Source of the DNA: Desmodesmus armatus | Lineage: Eukaryota; Chlorophyta; Chlorophyceae; Sphaeropleales; Scenedesmaceae | Direction of reading: 5' to 3' | Length of the DNA stretch: 64,000 nt | Assembly (NCBI GenBank): GCA_007449985.2 | Contig: VIIQ02000592.1 | Span: 558,001 to 622,000, forward strand | Shown: in pieces, positions 47,974-60,424 of the stretch | Position numbering within the stretch: the first letter of the stretch is position 1 | Layout: every line of letters begins with the position of its first letter | Made by a program: the position numbers and the translations under genes | Notes under the pieces: generated by a model | Database searches by the model: none | Seen by the model: the letters and a program-made list of their open reading frames with translations, nothing else | What the model was told of the DNA's origin: nothing

Positions 47974-50900
47974 CTAATAGCACACCTCACCCTCCTGCTG
48001 CTCGTACACCCCCTCACATCCCTGCTGCTCGTACACCTCACCCCCATATGCCTGCTGCTCGTACAGCTCACCGGCTTGCTCCTCATACTCGCCCCCATAC
48101 TCTTCCTCATACACACAGTTCTCCTCCCCTTCTGCACAGTATTCCTCCCCATCCTCAACACAACCTGCCTCATCGCCACCCCATGCTCCATCGCCCGCAT
48201 CATACCCTGCCTCTCCTTCCACCCCCTCCTCATACACTGCTTGCTCTCCATCACCCCCCTGATCTGCCTCCTGCCTCACATCATCGCCCTCACCCCAAGG
48301 GCCAGCAGCAGCACCCTTGGGGTCTTGACTGTGTTGCTGCTGGTTTGCATGGTAATCTGCCTGTCCATCAGGCTGCAAGAAGTCCAGGCAGCTGCCAGCA
48401 CGGTGGCGGTTCACCACCCAAATGCTGTGGTGGTACCTACAGGCAACAAGGCAGACAGCTGATCTGGCCAGTGGCACATGCGTGAAGGCGTACTTGCTGT
48501 TCATGCCCTCTGAGCCCAAAGCTTGCAGGACATGTTGCATAATGTAGGTGTCATCTGGTGCAGGTGGTGTGAACCACCGATGGGGGCTGGGGTGCGTACC
48601 CTCGTGAGGGCTTCAGCTGGCTCAATCATGGTAGGCAATGCTATTGTCTCTCCTAGACTGGACTGGCAGTCCCCCTCCCCCCTAATTGCAAGTTCATGTA
48701 TGCTACCAGCCGAGTTGACGTGCTGCAGTTGCAGTCGCGTGTACTCACTGCAAGAAAGTGTCCAGGGCGAAGTCACACATGCCGTCAACATAGCACTCCA
48801 ACGCCACCCCAGCCAGCTCGGCCTCTTGACCATTGGGGTGCTTGCCCCAGGGGTTGCGCACCCTCACAACCTGGACACCATCCTCCCTCATGAACACCTG
48901 CATCCAGGGTGGGCATATCAGATTGTGTGACACGATTGTGATTTGGCTGAATAGCACGCTTCAAGCTAAGTTAGCTCATGCAGCAGGTGCATTCTCATGA
49001 GGCCTGGTGAGTTGCGATTGCCCACCGACAGACGGGCCAGACGCTAAATGCCATTGTGATGGTCACATTCAGCATGCTGTCCAATCGACATCGAGCCTGA
49101 TCGCAACATTCCACTGTGTACTGACGAACAGCAGCCAAAATGCAATATGTGTCCACAGCCACTGTGCCAGCCCAGCACAGCACAGCACGGCGGTGCCACC
49201 TGGCTTGCAGGCGGTGCTACAGTGCAGATATTATGATTGTGTCGCCACACTGTGAAGCCAGCTGTCAGACAGCCGCACCTCTTTGATGCTGTAAGCATGG
49301 CTCTCCACAAGGCCCCTGTATATACCCGAATTGCCATCTCCATTGGCGTCATTAATGCCACAGACAAGCAGCTCTGCTGCCTGTTCAGCTGCCAGCAGCA
49401 TCTCCCACACTTCCTGGTTGCTGACCGTTGCCTGCTGGCCTGAATGCAAATTGCGCACAGTGGTGCTGCCTGTGCCAGGGTGAACTGTGAAGTCATCAAC
49501 GTTCTTGGTGCCTGCAGTGCAAGAGCCGTATGTACGTGCAGAGGTGCAGTTAATAGCATTTGGCCACTGCGGCAGTGCATGTCTGCTGAAAAACACATAC
49601 GTGCTGAAGCTTGCAACTCCGGCAGAAAGCTTTGAGACGACAGGCTGACATACTTGAGTGCATGCTATGGCAGTGTGCACTGTCAACAGCGCACTGGAGG
49701 CAACAATATGATGAGGCTGTTGACAGCCGTGCTGTGACGTGCTGACAGACCTACCGGTCAAGCCCATGATGCCAGCGTGTGGGAGGCCGCCGTCGATTGC
49801 GGTGTAGCAATCGGAGTCAATCGTGTTCTTCCCAGCAGCCATCATGGCAAAGGCAGCCTCCAGGAACAGCACCCATAGATCATCAGGACCTGGAAACAAT
49901 ACAGCACGGCCACATTCCCAGAACCGACAAGTGAGTCTGAGGGTATAGCCTTCACAACTGTAGGCATCACCACACGCATCATAGTATTGGGTACTGTGAC
50001 CTGAGGGACAGGCCTGAGGCTGAGAGTTGCCATGAAGTGACTGAGTCCCAGCATGCTGAGCAGCAGGTGCCAGCAATACAACCTGCCATCCTCACCGTGT
50101 ACTTGTGCTGTGAACCCTTGTTTGTCCTGTTCCAAGAAGCAGTCAGCCACAGAGAGCACCATGGGCTGCAGTGTGCTGGCCTCAGGGTTTTTGAGGTCCA
50201 CGTGGTACAGCTGGATCTGCACCGGCTGTCCTGGGTGGTACTCCTGTGTGAGGAACAGGTTTGCAATGTCTGCGTTGTTGTCCTTGTCCCGGGTGTACTC
50301 TGCTACTGCACTGAGGGCTGTGGGCAGCAGTGCAGCATAGGCAGGCAGTGAAGCAGAATGCGTCTGGCGGGAATGTCACACTGTGGTTGGTGACCAACAC
50401 TTTTTTTTGGGTTTTCGGGTGAAGGTGTGTGCCTGGAAAGGGGCCCCCAACACGGCGCAGCCGACCAGATCTGGTTGAAATGCAACTGCAGCCTCAAATG
50501 ATGTTTGCAGGTGTAACGTTACACGGGTTGGGCCAGCCGCCGGGTGGGCCACCTAGCACCGGGACAGGTCTTGCAAATGAGATCAGGGTTTGCAGTGAAA
50601 TGTTATCAATGACGCACCAACCGGACTGTGGTTCTGTCACATGCAAGCATTGCGGTGGGCTGTCAGCAACATGCTGGCCCAGTTCTGCAGGCCCACCTGC
50701 CAGAAGCCAGCAGTTGCCTAGTCGGCTCTGCAGCACAGCACAAACACAGGTCCTAGGTGAGCAGGGTGAGCAGATCAGCAGCTACACTGCGCACTGCCAT
50801 TGCATTGGTGACGGTTGTTCTGGAAGTTGTTGACGTAAACAAGCTTGTGATGGTGTGATGGTGATGTCGCACAGCACACCTGCAGCACGTCGGAGTGGTC

Positions 50901-51005
50901 AATGTCCACGGTCAGAGGCTGTCCTGCTTCAACAGAGATGCCCCTGCTGGAAAGAAGCTCCTGTGCTGTTACCCAACGCGTGTTTGAGAAGTTTGGTGCG
51001 CTCAT
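47974..51005 (-). CDS. calpain-like cysteine protease with acidic C-terminal tail
   Basis: Family C2 papain-fold protease. Seven exons: 51005-50880, 50727-50697, 50317-50096, 49889-49755, 49511-49279, 48897-48749 and 48586-47974; 502 residues, all phases close. Catalytic residues are present: Cys in SRLGNCWLLAALSAVAEY (usual GDCW is GNCW), His in ESHAYSIKEV and Asn in RVRNPWG. Other family landmarks are the WVTAQELL pre-Cys segment and GPDDLWVLFLEAAFA. The Cys lies only about 48 residues from the N-terminus and there is no signal peptide, transmembrane segment or penta-EF-hand, so this is a minimal soluble calpain. After the catalytic region exon 7 encodes about 75 residues and then a Glu/Gly/Tyr/Gln-rich tail with EQQ and YEE repeats. 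Calpains generally cleave proteins in a limited, often calcium-dependent way; calcium dependence cannot be judged here. Head-to-head with the Pro/Gln-rich gene at 51,334. Confidence 0.88.
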
Positions 51006-51333
51006 GTTGCACTGGTGATTAAATCCGCTAGACCGAAGTTGCAGATCACTGTTGCAAGACAAAAGGCAGAAGAGGGCGCTTGCTGGTAAGGGTGGTTGCT
51101 GCTGCGTTAAGTGTCGCTGCGTGCTGAAGGTCAAGTGCCGTTCAGTGTAGCTTCGTGCAAGTGCGCAGTTGATCCGACCTGCAGGTGCAGGGCGACCTTC
51201 CCCTGGCAATCGAGCTTCGCCTGGCCATCCACCGGTGCCTGTTCAAGAAAGGTTCCCACGCCCTGTCCATACCAAACATGCCTGACTATTACACGTAACC
51301 AGAACAAATCGTCGCATCCCTTGTGCAATCAAA
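51006..51333. promoter_or_regulatory. bidirectional promoter region, calpain / Pro-Gln-rich protein
   Basis: 328 bp between divergent starts. No clear TATA box on either strand. Confidence 0.4.
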
Positions 51334-52489
51334 ATGTTGTCTAGTGCCAAGGACGTGATCAAGAAGTCGACAGGCAAGCTTGCTGCCACCGCAGAAGACA
51401 CACTGTCGGTTTGGGAGCAGCAGGAGGCATCAAGCAGCAAGAAGAAACTCTATGGCTTGGTCAGGAAGGGGGCAACTCTTGTCAAGTCCAGGGTTGCCCC
51501 AAGCTGTGAGACAGATGCCACACAGACCAAGGACACGCAACAAGAGGTGAGCCTTTTTTATCAACATTTCACCTCATCCTGATATTTTTGGCTAGCTTGC
51601 ACTGCATCATCCCACCCCATCACTGAGTGCCCAAAATTTGTATGCATACAGCTGAGCAGAGGCGTCCTCTTCACATGCTAAACAGCATCGGCACCTCAGA
51701 GTCTTGACAGCACAAACAGGCAACTGCCATCCACACGCTCGCTCCCTTCCTTGCATCAGCTGACATGCCCCTGTTCTGCTGCTGTCCTGCTGCAACCTGC
51801 CTGCACCCCTCTCCCAGGCTCCACCTGTGACTGCAAATCAGCCTGCAAGCAGCACCCCCGCACCACCTGTCCCTGCACCAACCCCAGCTCCCAAGGACGC
51901 CCCCAACCAACAAGGGGCACCCCCACGGACGCCAGCTGTGGCCACCCCACCAGTGAAACGAGATGCGCCACCAGCAAGCGCCCCTGCCCCTGGCACTGCT
52001 GGCAGTAAGGCCCCTGTGTCTGCACCCCCTGCCAGCACAGGACCCAACAAGCCACAGCCAGGTCAGCAGCAGCCCAGGCCTGCAGGTGAAGCTCCTGGTG
52101 CCCCACAGCCCCGGGGTCCCAGTGGCCCACCCACCCAGGGTCCCGGTGCCCCTCAGCCCCAGGGTCCCGGTGGCCCACCCCCCCAGCAGCAGAGGCAGCA
52201 GCAGCGCAACGCCCCAGGAGCTGGCCCCAGGGGCCCTGGGCCACAAGGACCTTGTGGCATGATGCCAGGGCAGCCCTTTGGGCCTCAGCAAAGGGGCATG
52301 GGGCCCATGGGGCCCGGCTATGGGCCCATGGGTAATATGATCAACCCCATGGTGATGACATCAGCTATTACTGCAGCAGCGCAGGTGGCATCAAGGCCTG
52401 ATCCACCAGCCAACCAGGCTGCACCCCAGGCAGCAGCACCAGGAGCTGTGCAGCAGCAGGCACCAGCTGCTCCTGGTGGCAATGCTGGC

Positions 52490-52526
<37 letters not shown>

Positions 52527-52825
52527 GGCAGGGTGCTGATGTAGATAAGCAGGGTGGGGACGGAGGCAATGCTGGCGAGCAGCAGGGGCAGCAGGGGCAG
52601 GGGGTTGATGAGCAGGGTGGGGACAAGGAAGCAGCGGTTGATGAGCAGCAGCAGGTGGATGAGCAGCAGGAGGCTGAGCAGCAGGTGGATGAGGGTTGGC
52701 AGGAGGAGAGCTGGCAGGAGGGCTATGTGGATTACAGCTATGCAGAGCCTGCTGGGTATGATGCGTATGGTGGGGGCTATGGGGATGCTGGCTGTGAGGG
52801 CGATGCGTTCTGTGCTGAGTGGTAG
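51334..52825 (+). CDS. Pro/Gln/Gly-rich low-complexity protein of unknown function
   Basis: Two phase-0 exons, 51334-51546 and 51818-52825; 406 residues. The N-terminal 70 residues are basic and non-repetitive, starting MLSSAKDVIKKSTGKLAATA and including KKKLYGLVRKGATLVKSRV. They are followed by about 160 residues of Pro/Ala-rich sequence with GPGAPQPQGPGGPP-like repeats, a Gly/Met/Pro segment (GPMGPGYGPMGNMINPMVM), poly-Gln (about 11 Gln), and an acidic Gln/Val/Asp/Glu region. The tail is rich in Tyr, Gly and Trp (YVDYSYAEPAGYDAYGGGYG). No enzyme domain is visible. This composition is typical of intrinsically disordered, phase-separating or scaffold proteins. The Tyr/Glu-rich tail resembles that of the divergent calpain. 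No family name can be given. Confidence 0.75.
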
Positions 52826-54846
52826 CTGTCACAGTATGGCTGCTGGGCTGTTTGGAGCTGCAGACAGTGCTGCAAGCGTGAGCTATAGCTCACGCTTGAG
52901 CTATAGCTAGCTAGTGTCACCAGCATGGTGATGATGTGAGCCTCTCAGGCGGAACGGGTATGGAACACTTGTGTGTGGCGGTGTTGTAGTGCAATGTTGT
53001 GGGTTACTGCTGCTGCATCGTGCAACTGGTACTGGCACAAACAGATGAGGGCACTGTGGGGCATGCTCCATGTACAAGTGTAGGTTCAGACAGTGGATGA
53101 ATTCATGTGTTTGTGCAAATGACCATGCTCAGCAGGCTGGCATGCTACGTACAACAATTGGTGACGCATGCACAGGGCCCGCTAGTGTGTGTTCGACGAT
53201 TGGCTGTGCTGCCATGCAGTTGTCACGCGTGCACTCAAGCCGGTTGACCGCGTGTGATCTGCCGCAGTGACTGTAATCCATCATGGCATGTGCCTTGATT
53301 GGGTTCTTGACCAAGTGATATGTTATCCTTCAGGAACAGGCTGTTGCCGATGACTATGAGGCATCTGAGGCATCATGGCATGGCTTCCAGCTGGCTGCAT
53401 GTGGGCGTGCTGATATCATCGATGTCCATGCAACCTGCAGGCAAAGACTGGCCATCATGCTGGGGTAGTAGTAGTGTTGGACAGGTTCAAGCCATGCTTG
53501 TTGCGCAACATTGATGTTGTCATGGGCACTACTTTGAGTTTGGCGGTAGGTGCGCCGGTGCATGCATGTGTTGCCAACTGATGATGATTAGGACGCGTGT
53601 ATGATACAACAGATGTGACTTTGTAGTGACGTGATGTGTGGTCAATGGTCCACTTTCAGAGTTGATCTGGTTACTGAGCGCCAGGGGCCCGTAAGACGGT
53701 CTTGCAAAGCAAGCACTATCTGGCTGCTGCATGCCAGCTGTAACCAACCCTAGGCATGCAATTGGTGCCTGGCAACATACCTCTTCAAGAGTTTCACTGC
53801 ATGACGCCGCCCCAGTGGCCCAATCCATGCAGCAGCATGCATGCATTGCAGCCTGTGATGGTGACGTGCGGTCCTGGCAGAGCTGATGTGTACCCCACTG
53901 TTCAGCCTGTGATGACGTAATGTAAATCACCACTGGGAACGCTGTACTGTTAGTCAACACTGGCCCACATTCTCGACATGTCGGCTGCAAGAGCCAGCAC
54001 AAAGTGCTGGCTGCTAGTAGGACCTACACGATGTTCAGCTGGAGGTCAGCTGACTGGCCCTGTAATCCCTCAGACCATAGTGAAATTGTCAGGTGTGAGA
54101 GTGGACCCAGCGCTCCGCACATAACCCGCTCACATAGCAATAGCCTTGTCCCTTGCAGGGGCACCTGTCCTGCCATGAAGGACTATATCCAACTTATATT
54201 GGTACGTTCAAACAACACAATTGTGCAGATGGTAAACTCGCTGCAGGATGCAATGTAAGCTGGCAGCTAACTAGCATGCCAGGTCGCCTGGTAGAGGGTC
54301 ACCTGTGTTGTTGCACAATTGCAACCCACCGCCACGGCAAGCCAGCAGCAGCCCAGCTTGGCACAACAGAATTGCACATGCCCACTGCTGTGCAGCCCTT
54401 CCGCACGTTTAAAAGAGCTCGGATACCGTCAACAGATACCATGGTGACAAGGCGGTTGAGCATCAGTGTCACTCAGTGTGCTGCTGCTGCTTTCTAGCTG
54501 CCAGCTGGCTGGCTGGTTGCCAACACCACCAGTAGCAACCCTACCCAACAGCTGCTGTCCCGAAATTTGCAGCTGAACCCCTTGCGTTTGAGGGACGCGG
54601 CGATTGGTATCATCGTGCCCAGTGTTCAGCGGTCACTCAGTCACACATTCACTGGCCAGCGGGTGGCCTTCCTGGGTGACCTTCATCTGAGCATCATGCG
54701 GACCTTCACTTGCACGCACGGATGATCGGCATAAAAGCTCCGCCACTGTCTGTCTGCCCACCAACGTTCACTTCAAGCGCGCCAAGTCACTCTGCCTGCT
54801 ACACCGGTGTTACCTTGAGCGATACAGGCACGTTCTCGTTAACGAC
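52826..54846. other. intergenic stretch, no supported gene
   Basis: A small inverted repeat AGCGTGAGCTATAGCTCACGCT lies at about 52875-52896, just after the upstream gene. Frames of up to 157 codons on either strand lack motifs, splice partners and consistent composition. The promoter of the EF-hand gene occupies the last 150 bp. Confidence 0.55.
54731..54737 (+). promoter_or_regulatory. TATA-like box of the EF-hand/ZZ gene
   Basis: ATAAAAG in GGCATAAAAGCTCC, 116 bp before the ATG at 54847, which leaves a 5' UTR of about 85 nt. Confidence 0.4.
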
Positions 54847-57791
54847 ATGGGCAACTCGGCATCAGTGGTGCGCAAAGAGGTGGTAGAAGCTTACCGACCA
54901 TATGCCGCTGCGATGCTGGTAAGAAGGCGCCTCGTGAGGGGCTGCCTCCTGATCAGCTGAGCACTAGATCCAGCAAGGGAGTAGCGACTCCTGCGAGCAA
55001 CAGAGGCTTCAGCGCCCACGTGCATCTGGGCTACAGTTTGATGTTTCTGACTACAATCAATCCCACATGTCTGCAGGAAAGTTTGCAAGATGCCTGGGAT
55101 GCTGAAACGGCTGCTGCAGTGGAGGGTGCCCTGTTCAAGGAGCTGGACACCAGCGGGGACGATCTGCTGGATTTCAATGAGTTCGTATCGGGCATGCAGA
55201 AGCTCTTCAAGGACCAAGGCGCCTTGATCAGCAAGAACTTACTGGAGGTGCACTTCCAGGTACCTGGGGCATGCTGTTCTGTCACACTTTGTGTATGAAG
55301 CACACAGTCAAGCGGACCTGATTTGGCCTTCCTGCAGCATGCATGGAGCACAGCACGTTGCTCATCTCATGACCATCCACAACAGCAGCCATCCGTAAAA
55401 GGCATCTAAGTCTGCAGAGCAGCATGCTGAGCATCAGCAGAGCGGAGATCATGCAGAGCTGCATGCAGACAAACAGGCACTACTAGTGTAGATAGTATCT
55501 GGCCAAGCGTGCCAAGCTACCGCACGGCGGCCGTATGCCCCTAAAGCAACCCTACACAGGTGCTGCAACTCGGGTGGCTCCATAACGGCCCAATGAAAGT
55601 ATTGCGTTACTGCACCTGCTGCATCGTGTGGCTTGCTCTTCCGCTGTGCAGGTCTTTGACGCGGACAACAGTGGCAAGCTGTCCAAGCAGGAAGCCATGC
55701 TCGCCTTCTACAACCTGTTCACTACCGTCAGCGCCTCCTGCGACAACTGCAACACCACCGTCGACCCCTGGAAGGATATCGGCTACTGCTGCAAGACCTG
55801 CCGGAGTGATCCCGCCTGCCACGAGACCCCCGACCACTGGTTTGACCTGTGCAGCAGTTGCCACGCCAGCAACGCGGCCGTCTGTACAAAACACCCCGAC
55901 AGCGAGATCGTCAAATCAAGCACAATACCTGCGCGGCCGAATTATGCTAATGTCCTGCTGGCTGCCCCTGGTCTGAACGAGGATCCAGATTCCCCCGAGC
56001 ACAGCATCAGCTGCCTGTGCTGTGGTGAGGCTCACACCATTGTGCTGAGCTACCTCAGGCCTGACCTGCAGGACTTGCACATGAGGCCGGTCACCGTCAA
56101 GAACCCAGACACAGGTGAGCTCCTGCATGTTTGCTGGGACGTCCCCTCACATGTCAACATGTGCCACTGCGGGCACTTTGGAGCATCTGCACTGCTGCTT
56201 GGACTACTTGCTGCATTAGCAGCCGCTTTGCCGGTCCCAGGGTGCGACACTGTTTTTGCTGGTGACAGATTGTGCCTCATGCTTGTGCCCCCCACTGCGC
56301 TATTGCAAGGTGTGCGCAGCATGATGACTTATTGCAGGGTGCAGGAGGCGTTCTGAACAAGTGACATGTGTTTGCTGCCACCGCTACTGTTGCGCTGCCT
56401 GCAGGCAAGACAGAGCTGGCGGGCATGGTGTGTGAGTTCTGCGCCATGCGCGTCTGCTCCAAGCACAACTACGACTGCATGTTCTGGGACATAGGCGCCC
56501 GCACCCCTGGCCTCTGCACCCAGCCCTTCAACTGTGGGCACCGCATCAACTGCCCAGGCCAGGGCAGCAACCCAGGGCTGGACAAGCTGCAGCAGCAGGC
56601 AGCAGAGAGGCATGCGGCACACTGCCCTACCTGCAAGGACAAGCTGGACAAGGGACTGCAGCTGTGGCAGCCGGTGAGTACTGGGCGGCTGTGTGTCACT
56701 CTCACACGGTGTTACGCACTGACTACATAGCTACGCAGTACTACTAGTAGTGTACGGTACACTGCTGGCCGCAGAGAACATGCCACCACATGCCAGCTAC
56801 TAGTGAGCACAGCAGCCAACCAGTGTGCACGTAAGACTGGCACACCATCATGCAGCAGTCCTGCGGTCAGCACCAGTACTGTATGTTAGCTATCCACGCC
56901 TCAGCTATGCGCTTATATGATGTGGCAGGTTGAGCTTGAGGGCACTCTTGGGGAATGGCATTCCATCAATGATTGCCTCAAGCGGGGCATGTACAGCAGC
57001 CACCAAGCTCAGTGCCATGTGTGACACACTTTCCCCTAGGGATGCAATAATCAACGTATCTTGTGGCACCACCGGGCCTATAGGCTAGTAGCTACTGAGG
57101 CCCTGGCTTTGTTGGCATGTATTCAAAAATGTATTCAAAAACAGCATGGTCCAGTCCGCAGCACTCACCATGCCAACATGAATGTCATGCCGACTGTGCT
57201 TCACTTGTGCCTGTGCAGGCCAACCCAGTGAGCCCTCAGCCCCCACTGACCCCCGGCAAGGACACAGCAGTCACCATCCCACAGAAGCCCGTTGTCGAGA
57301 CCTGTTTCTCCTGCCAGGAGCAGCACTTTGTGTCCAACATGGGGCAGCTGGTGGATCCCTACCTGTCAGGACCCCACATGCAGCAGCTGCCAGACGGCAG
57401 TTGGGTGTGCGAGCTTTGCAGCACCTGGGTATGCAAGCGCTGCAATCACACCTCCCGCCATGCCCCCAGCGCTGCTGAAATTGCCTCGTGGAGCCGTGAG
57501 TATGAGCATGTGAAGAAATGCAAGAAGGTCAAAAGTGGAGGCTGGCACATCGACCGGGACGCCCTGTACGCAAAGGCTGATGACAGCCATAGGGTTCACT
57601 GCCAGCCCTGCAGGACCAAGATGCTCAGGCGTGCTCTGCTCGACATGAAGGACGTCTCAGCACGGCAGAAGGCCAGGCAGCAGGCAGAGTCGACACAGAA
57701 ACTGAACCAGGGAGTGTGCAGCTTCACCACTGGGATGAAGATTGGAGCCATCCTGCTGAACGTTGCTGGCATCCCAGCTCCAATCCCTTGA
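54847..57791 (+). CDS. EF-hand and ZZ-type zinc-finger protein, probably N-myristoylated
   Basis: Five exons: 54847-54918, 55077-55259, 55652-56114, 56405-56673 and 57219-57791; 519 residues, all phases close. It begins MGNSASVVRKE, a good N-myristoylation signature (Gly2, Ser6-like context), which suggests membrane association. Two EF-hand loops follow: DTSGDDLLDFNE in exon 2 and DADNSGKLSKQE at the start of exon 3; both have acidic or oxygen ligands at positions 1, 3, 5 and 12. Next is a ZZ-type finger (CDNC...GYCCKTC...HWFDLCSSC...HPDSEIV). Two further Cys/His-rich segments follow: CEFCAMRVCSKH to HCPTCKDKL in exon 4, and CFSCQEQ to CELCSTWVCKRCNHTSRH and HCQPCRTKM in exon 5. Combined calcium sensing and zinc-finger protein binding is inferred. 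I do not recognise a named family for the whole architecture. Confidence 0.82.
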
Positions 57792-60424
57792 TGCAGACAA
57801 GTCCCGGTGTGGACGGTGCCGCAGTGAGGCCCTAGTCGGTGAGCAGTGCTTGTCCACAGGCAGGCCATCTGCATGCCCTGTGATACAGCCACTGCTGCCT
57901 CTGCTGCGTCATACCGCTGTCTTGGTTGGTTGCATGTTGCAGACGGCGGGGGGCTTCGCACACAGAGTTGAGTTTGAGGGCTGGCTACCTGTAGCTGCTT
58001 GGGTACTGGCTGTTTGGTGTCCCAGCCAGAAGGACCCTGCCGTGATGGTCCTTCTGCTGTTGCTGCGCTGCTGGCATGCTTGCATACGTGCATGTATGCA
58101 TAGCAACGGATGTTGTTGATGACTCTTGTGTTGGCTGATCAGCTGCTGCCAGCAGCTGTGCCTCCGAGGCCTAGCCCAATCCATTTGCTGAGGGCACTCC
58201 CTGCTTCACTCCCTGTGAGACAGTGCCCGGAACCGGGGAGGTAGCGTGATTTCCTGTGGAGACACTGGGAACACACAAGATGGTAACACAATGTAGCTAG
58301 CACTGGGGTCCCCCACCGCCACCCCAGGCAACAAAAGCCTTCACTCCCTGTGAAGCAGTGTGGCGGAGCAGGGTGATCAGCCGGTTTCTGTAGATTGACA
58401 AAATTTGTTAAACGCATGTATTTGGGCTGGCAAAAAAATCAGATCTGTCATGTTCTTATAAACTGGGAACGGGGAGGGTGTGCTGTGCTTCAAGTTGCAA
58501 GTTGCTGTGATGCATGGTGTCTGCACGAGGATGCCACAGCTGTCTTGGGCAACCCTTGTTTTGCAACGTGCATATGGGCATGCCGTGTGGGGAGACTGCC
58601 CCTGTGCGGGGTGCGGGTTGTAGGGTATGTCAAGTTGCCAGATGTCGGACTTGTGGGACTGGGGGTTCCAGCAATTGTGTGGGTGGGTGGGTTTTGGGGC
58701 CTTTCTGGCTGAGCTTGGCGTGGGGTAGCCCAGCCACCTGCATGCATGGTACTACACCAGTGATTCGTATAGTGTTTGTTGACTCTCCCTGAGAGTGTTC
58801 ACAAGAAGCATGATGTTGACAGTAGTGCATCACATGCCCAAATTCGGCATGCCTGCCAGCACACTTGTGTGCCCCCGGGGCCCCACAGCGGCTGCATCGG
58901 TGCGCATGATGTATTGTACAGCTAGCCAGCCCGTTCTACTGGATATGAATGTGCCGCCCTGACAGATGCTGTTGTACATACACTATAGCGCTGGCATACG
59001 GCTCAGTCATGCCTGCTAGGTCGACCAGCATCACATGCTCATCTGCAGCACAGCTCAAGGTCATTAGGAGCTGCCTGCCTGCGGTGACTGTACAACACTC
59101 CTGCAGGAGTGTGGTCGTGGTGTGTGCTGGTCCCATTAGGCAGGGAACATTAGGCAGGGAACAGAGTGTGAGTCCCTGCCTGCCTGCCCTTTGGTGCCCT
59201 TGAAGTTGGCTCGCCATGCGCCATGCAGATGGCTGCCGCGGTCCATGCTGCTGGTTATGCATTTGATGCACCATGCACCTGCACCAACCACATGCATGCA
59301 TCATGCGCGACTGAAGATTGTCGTTCCTTGCTGCACATGGCCTACTGCCATATGCCGCCCTCCCTGATCCTGGTTATTGTGGCTTGTGCGGGCCTGCCCT
59401 GCACTGCAGGCGCCTTATCCCTCTTGCTGCCGTGAGGGAAATCCAGTTGGATTTCCAGACTCCCCGCCGCTGCCGCCCTGTGGAATGGTGGAAAGTTGAA
59501 TTTGAGTTGAGCACACCAACCTTGTGCATCAGTGAAAGGTGTGCATGGCAGCTGTGCCCGCCTCAGAGGCGACCCCAGCACAACTTTCAGTTGGTGTAAC
59601 TAACGTTGTGATGTAACATCAGTAGCCACCAGCGACTGGACCCTACTATAAGTATTGCGCCTGACCAGGTCTCCCTCACCACACATTTTACAAGGCGATG
59701 TGAGGGGCGCTTAGCAGCGACAAGCACCCAGCAGAGGCACATGGCTATAGCAATGCACAAGTTGCGATGCAGCCACCCTTGTTACCACAGCCATGACAAG
59801 GCCTGCTGATCATGATCTGCAAGTGGGTTTGAGTCGGAGATGCGCATAGCAACGCGCAAGCTGCTGACACACAAACAGCAAGGCTAGGGCTCCCACAACG
59901 ACAGCCAGGCACAGCGCTGATGCCTGCACCTAAAGAGCCAGCGCCATGCAAAAAGAGGTTCATGCAGGCCATGTCAACAATTCAAATGAAGCACCAACTT
60001 GCAAACGTCAACTCTGCCCATACTCACTACAAGTGGCGGCATGTCTGCGTCCCTTTCAGACCATGACAGTAACTGGCGCTTTATTCCAGCACCAAAGCCA
60101 CCTCACGATGCCTTTGACCAAAAAGGCAAAACCTGCAACCCCCATGCAACCTGTATGCATGCTGGGATGTGAAGCCGGAAGGAAGCTCTGGAAGGTGTAT
60201 TTTGCAACAACCAGATGGAAAAGACCGCGATTGCGCTGCAGATTCGGCATTTTGCAAGGTACCATAGCTATTGCTAATGCCGATACCATTATACATAGCT
60301 CGTAAAGCATCAGCCACCACAGGAGCTGCCAACAACACCATCTACCCACTGAACAGCCACCCAAAAAGTCCCCTACCGCACACAGCTGGCAACCCAAAAC
60401 ACCAACGGGAAAGTCTTCCCCACG
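57792..60424. other. intergenic stretch between convergent genes
   Basis: Contains the third retroelement-like insertion (58219-58338). A short palindrome ACACTCCTGCAGGAGTGT lies at about 59096-59113, followed by a tandem ATTAGGCAGGGAAC pair (about 59137-59162). Poly-adenylation-like TGTAA strings occur near 59,595 and 59,611. No supported gene; a frame at 59318-59599 has protein-like composition but no splice partner or family. Confidence 0.55.
58219..58338 (-). mobile_element. short retroelement-like insertion, copy 3
   Basis: A 120-bp insertion flanked by a perfect 15-bp direct repeat CTTCACTCCCTGTGA (58204-58218 and 58339-58353). It starts exactly with GACAGTGCCCGG next to the target duplication and is truncated about 60 bp earlier than copy 1 at the opposite end. 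Confidence 0.78.

Noticed and set aside
48048..48485. Plus-strand Pro/His/Leu-rich frame
   Set aside because: It is the exact reverse of the acidic, Glu/Tyr-rich tail of the calpain gene, which has splice phase and family support.
59318..59599. Possible small gene between the convergent EF-hand and NUDT19 genes
   Set aside because: It has protein-like composition (EIQLDFQTPRR, WWKVEFEL) but no start context, splice partner or family; not enough to call.
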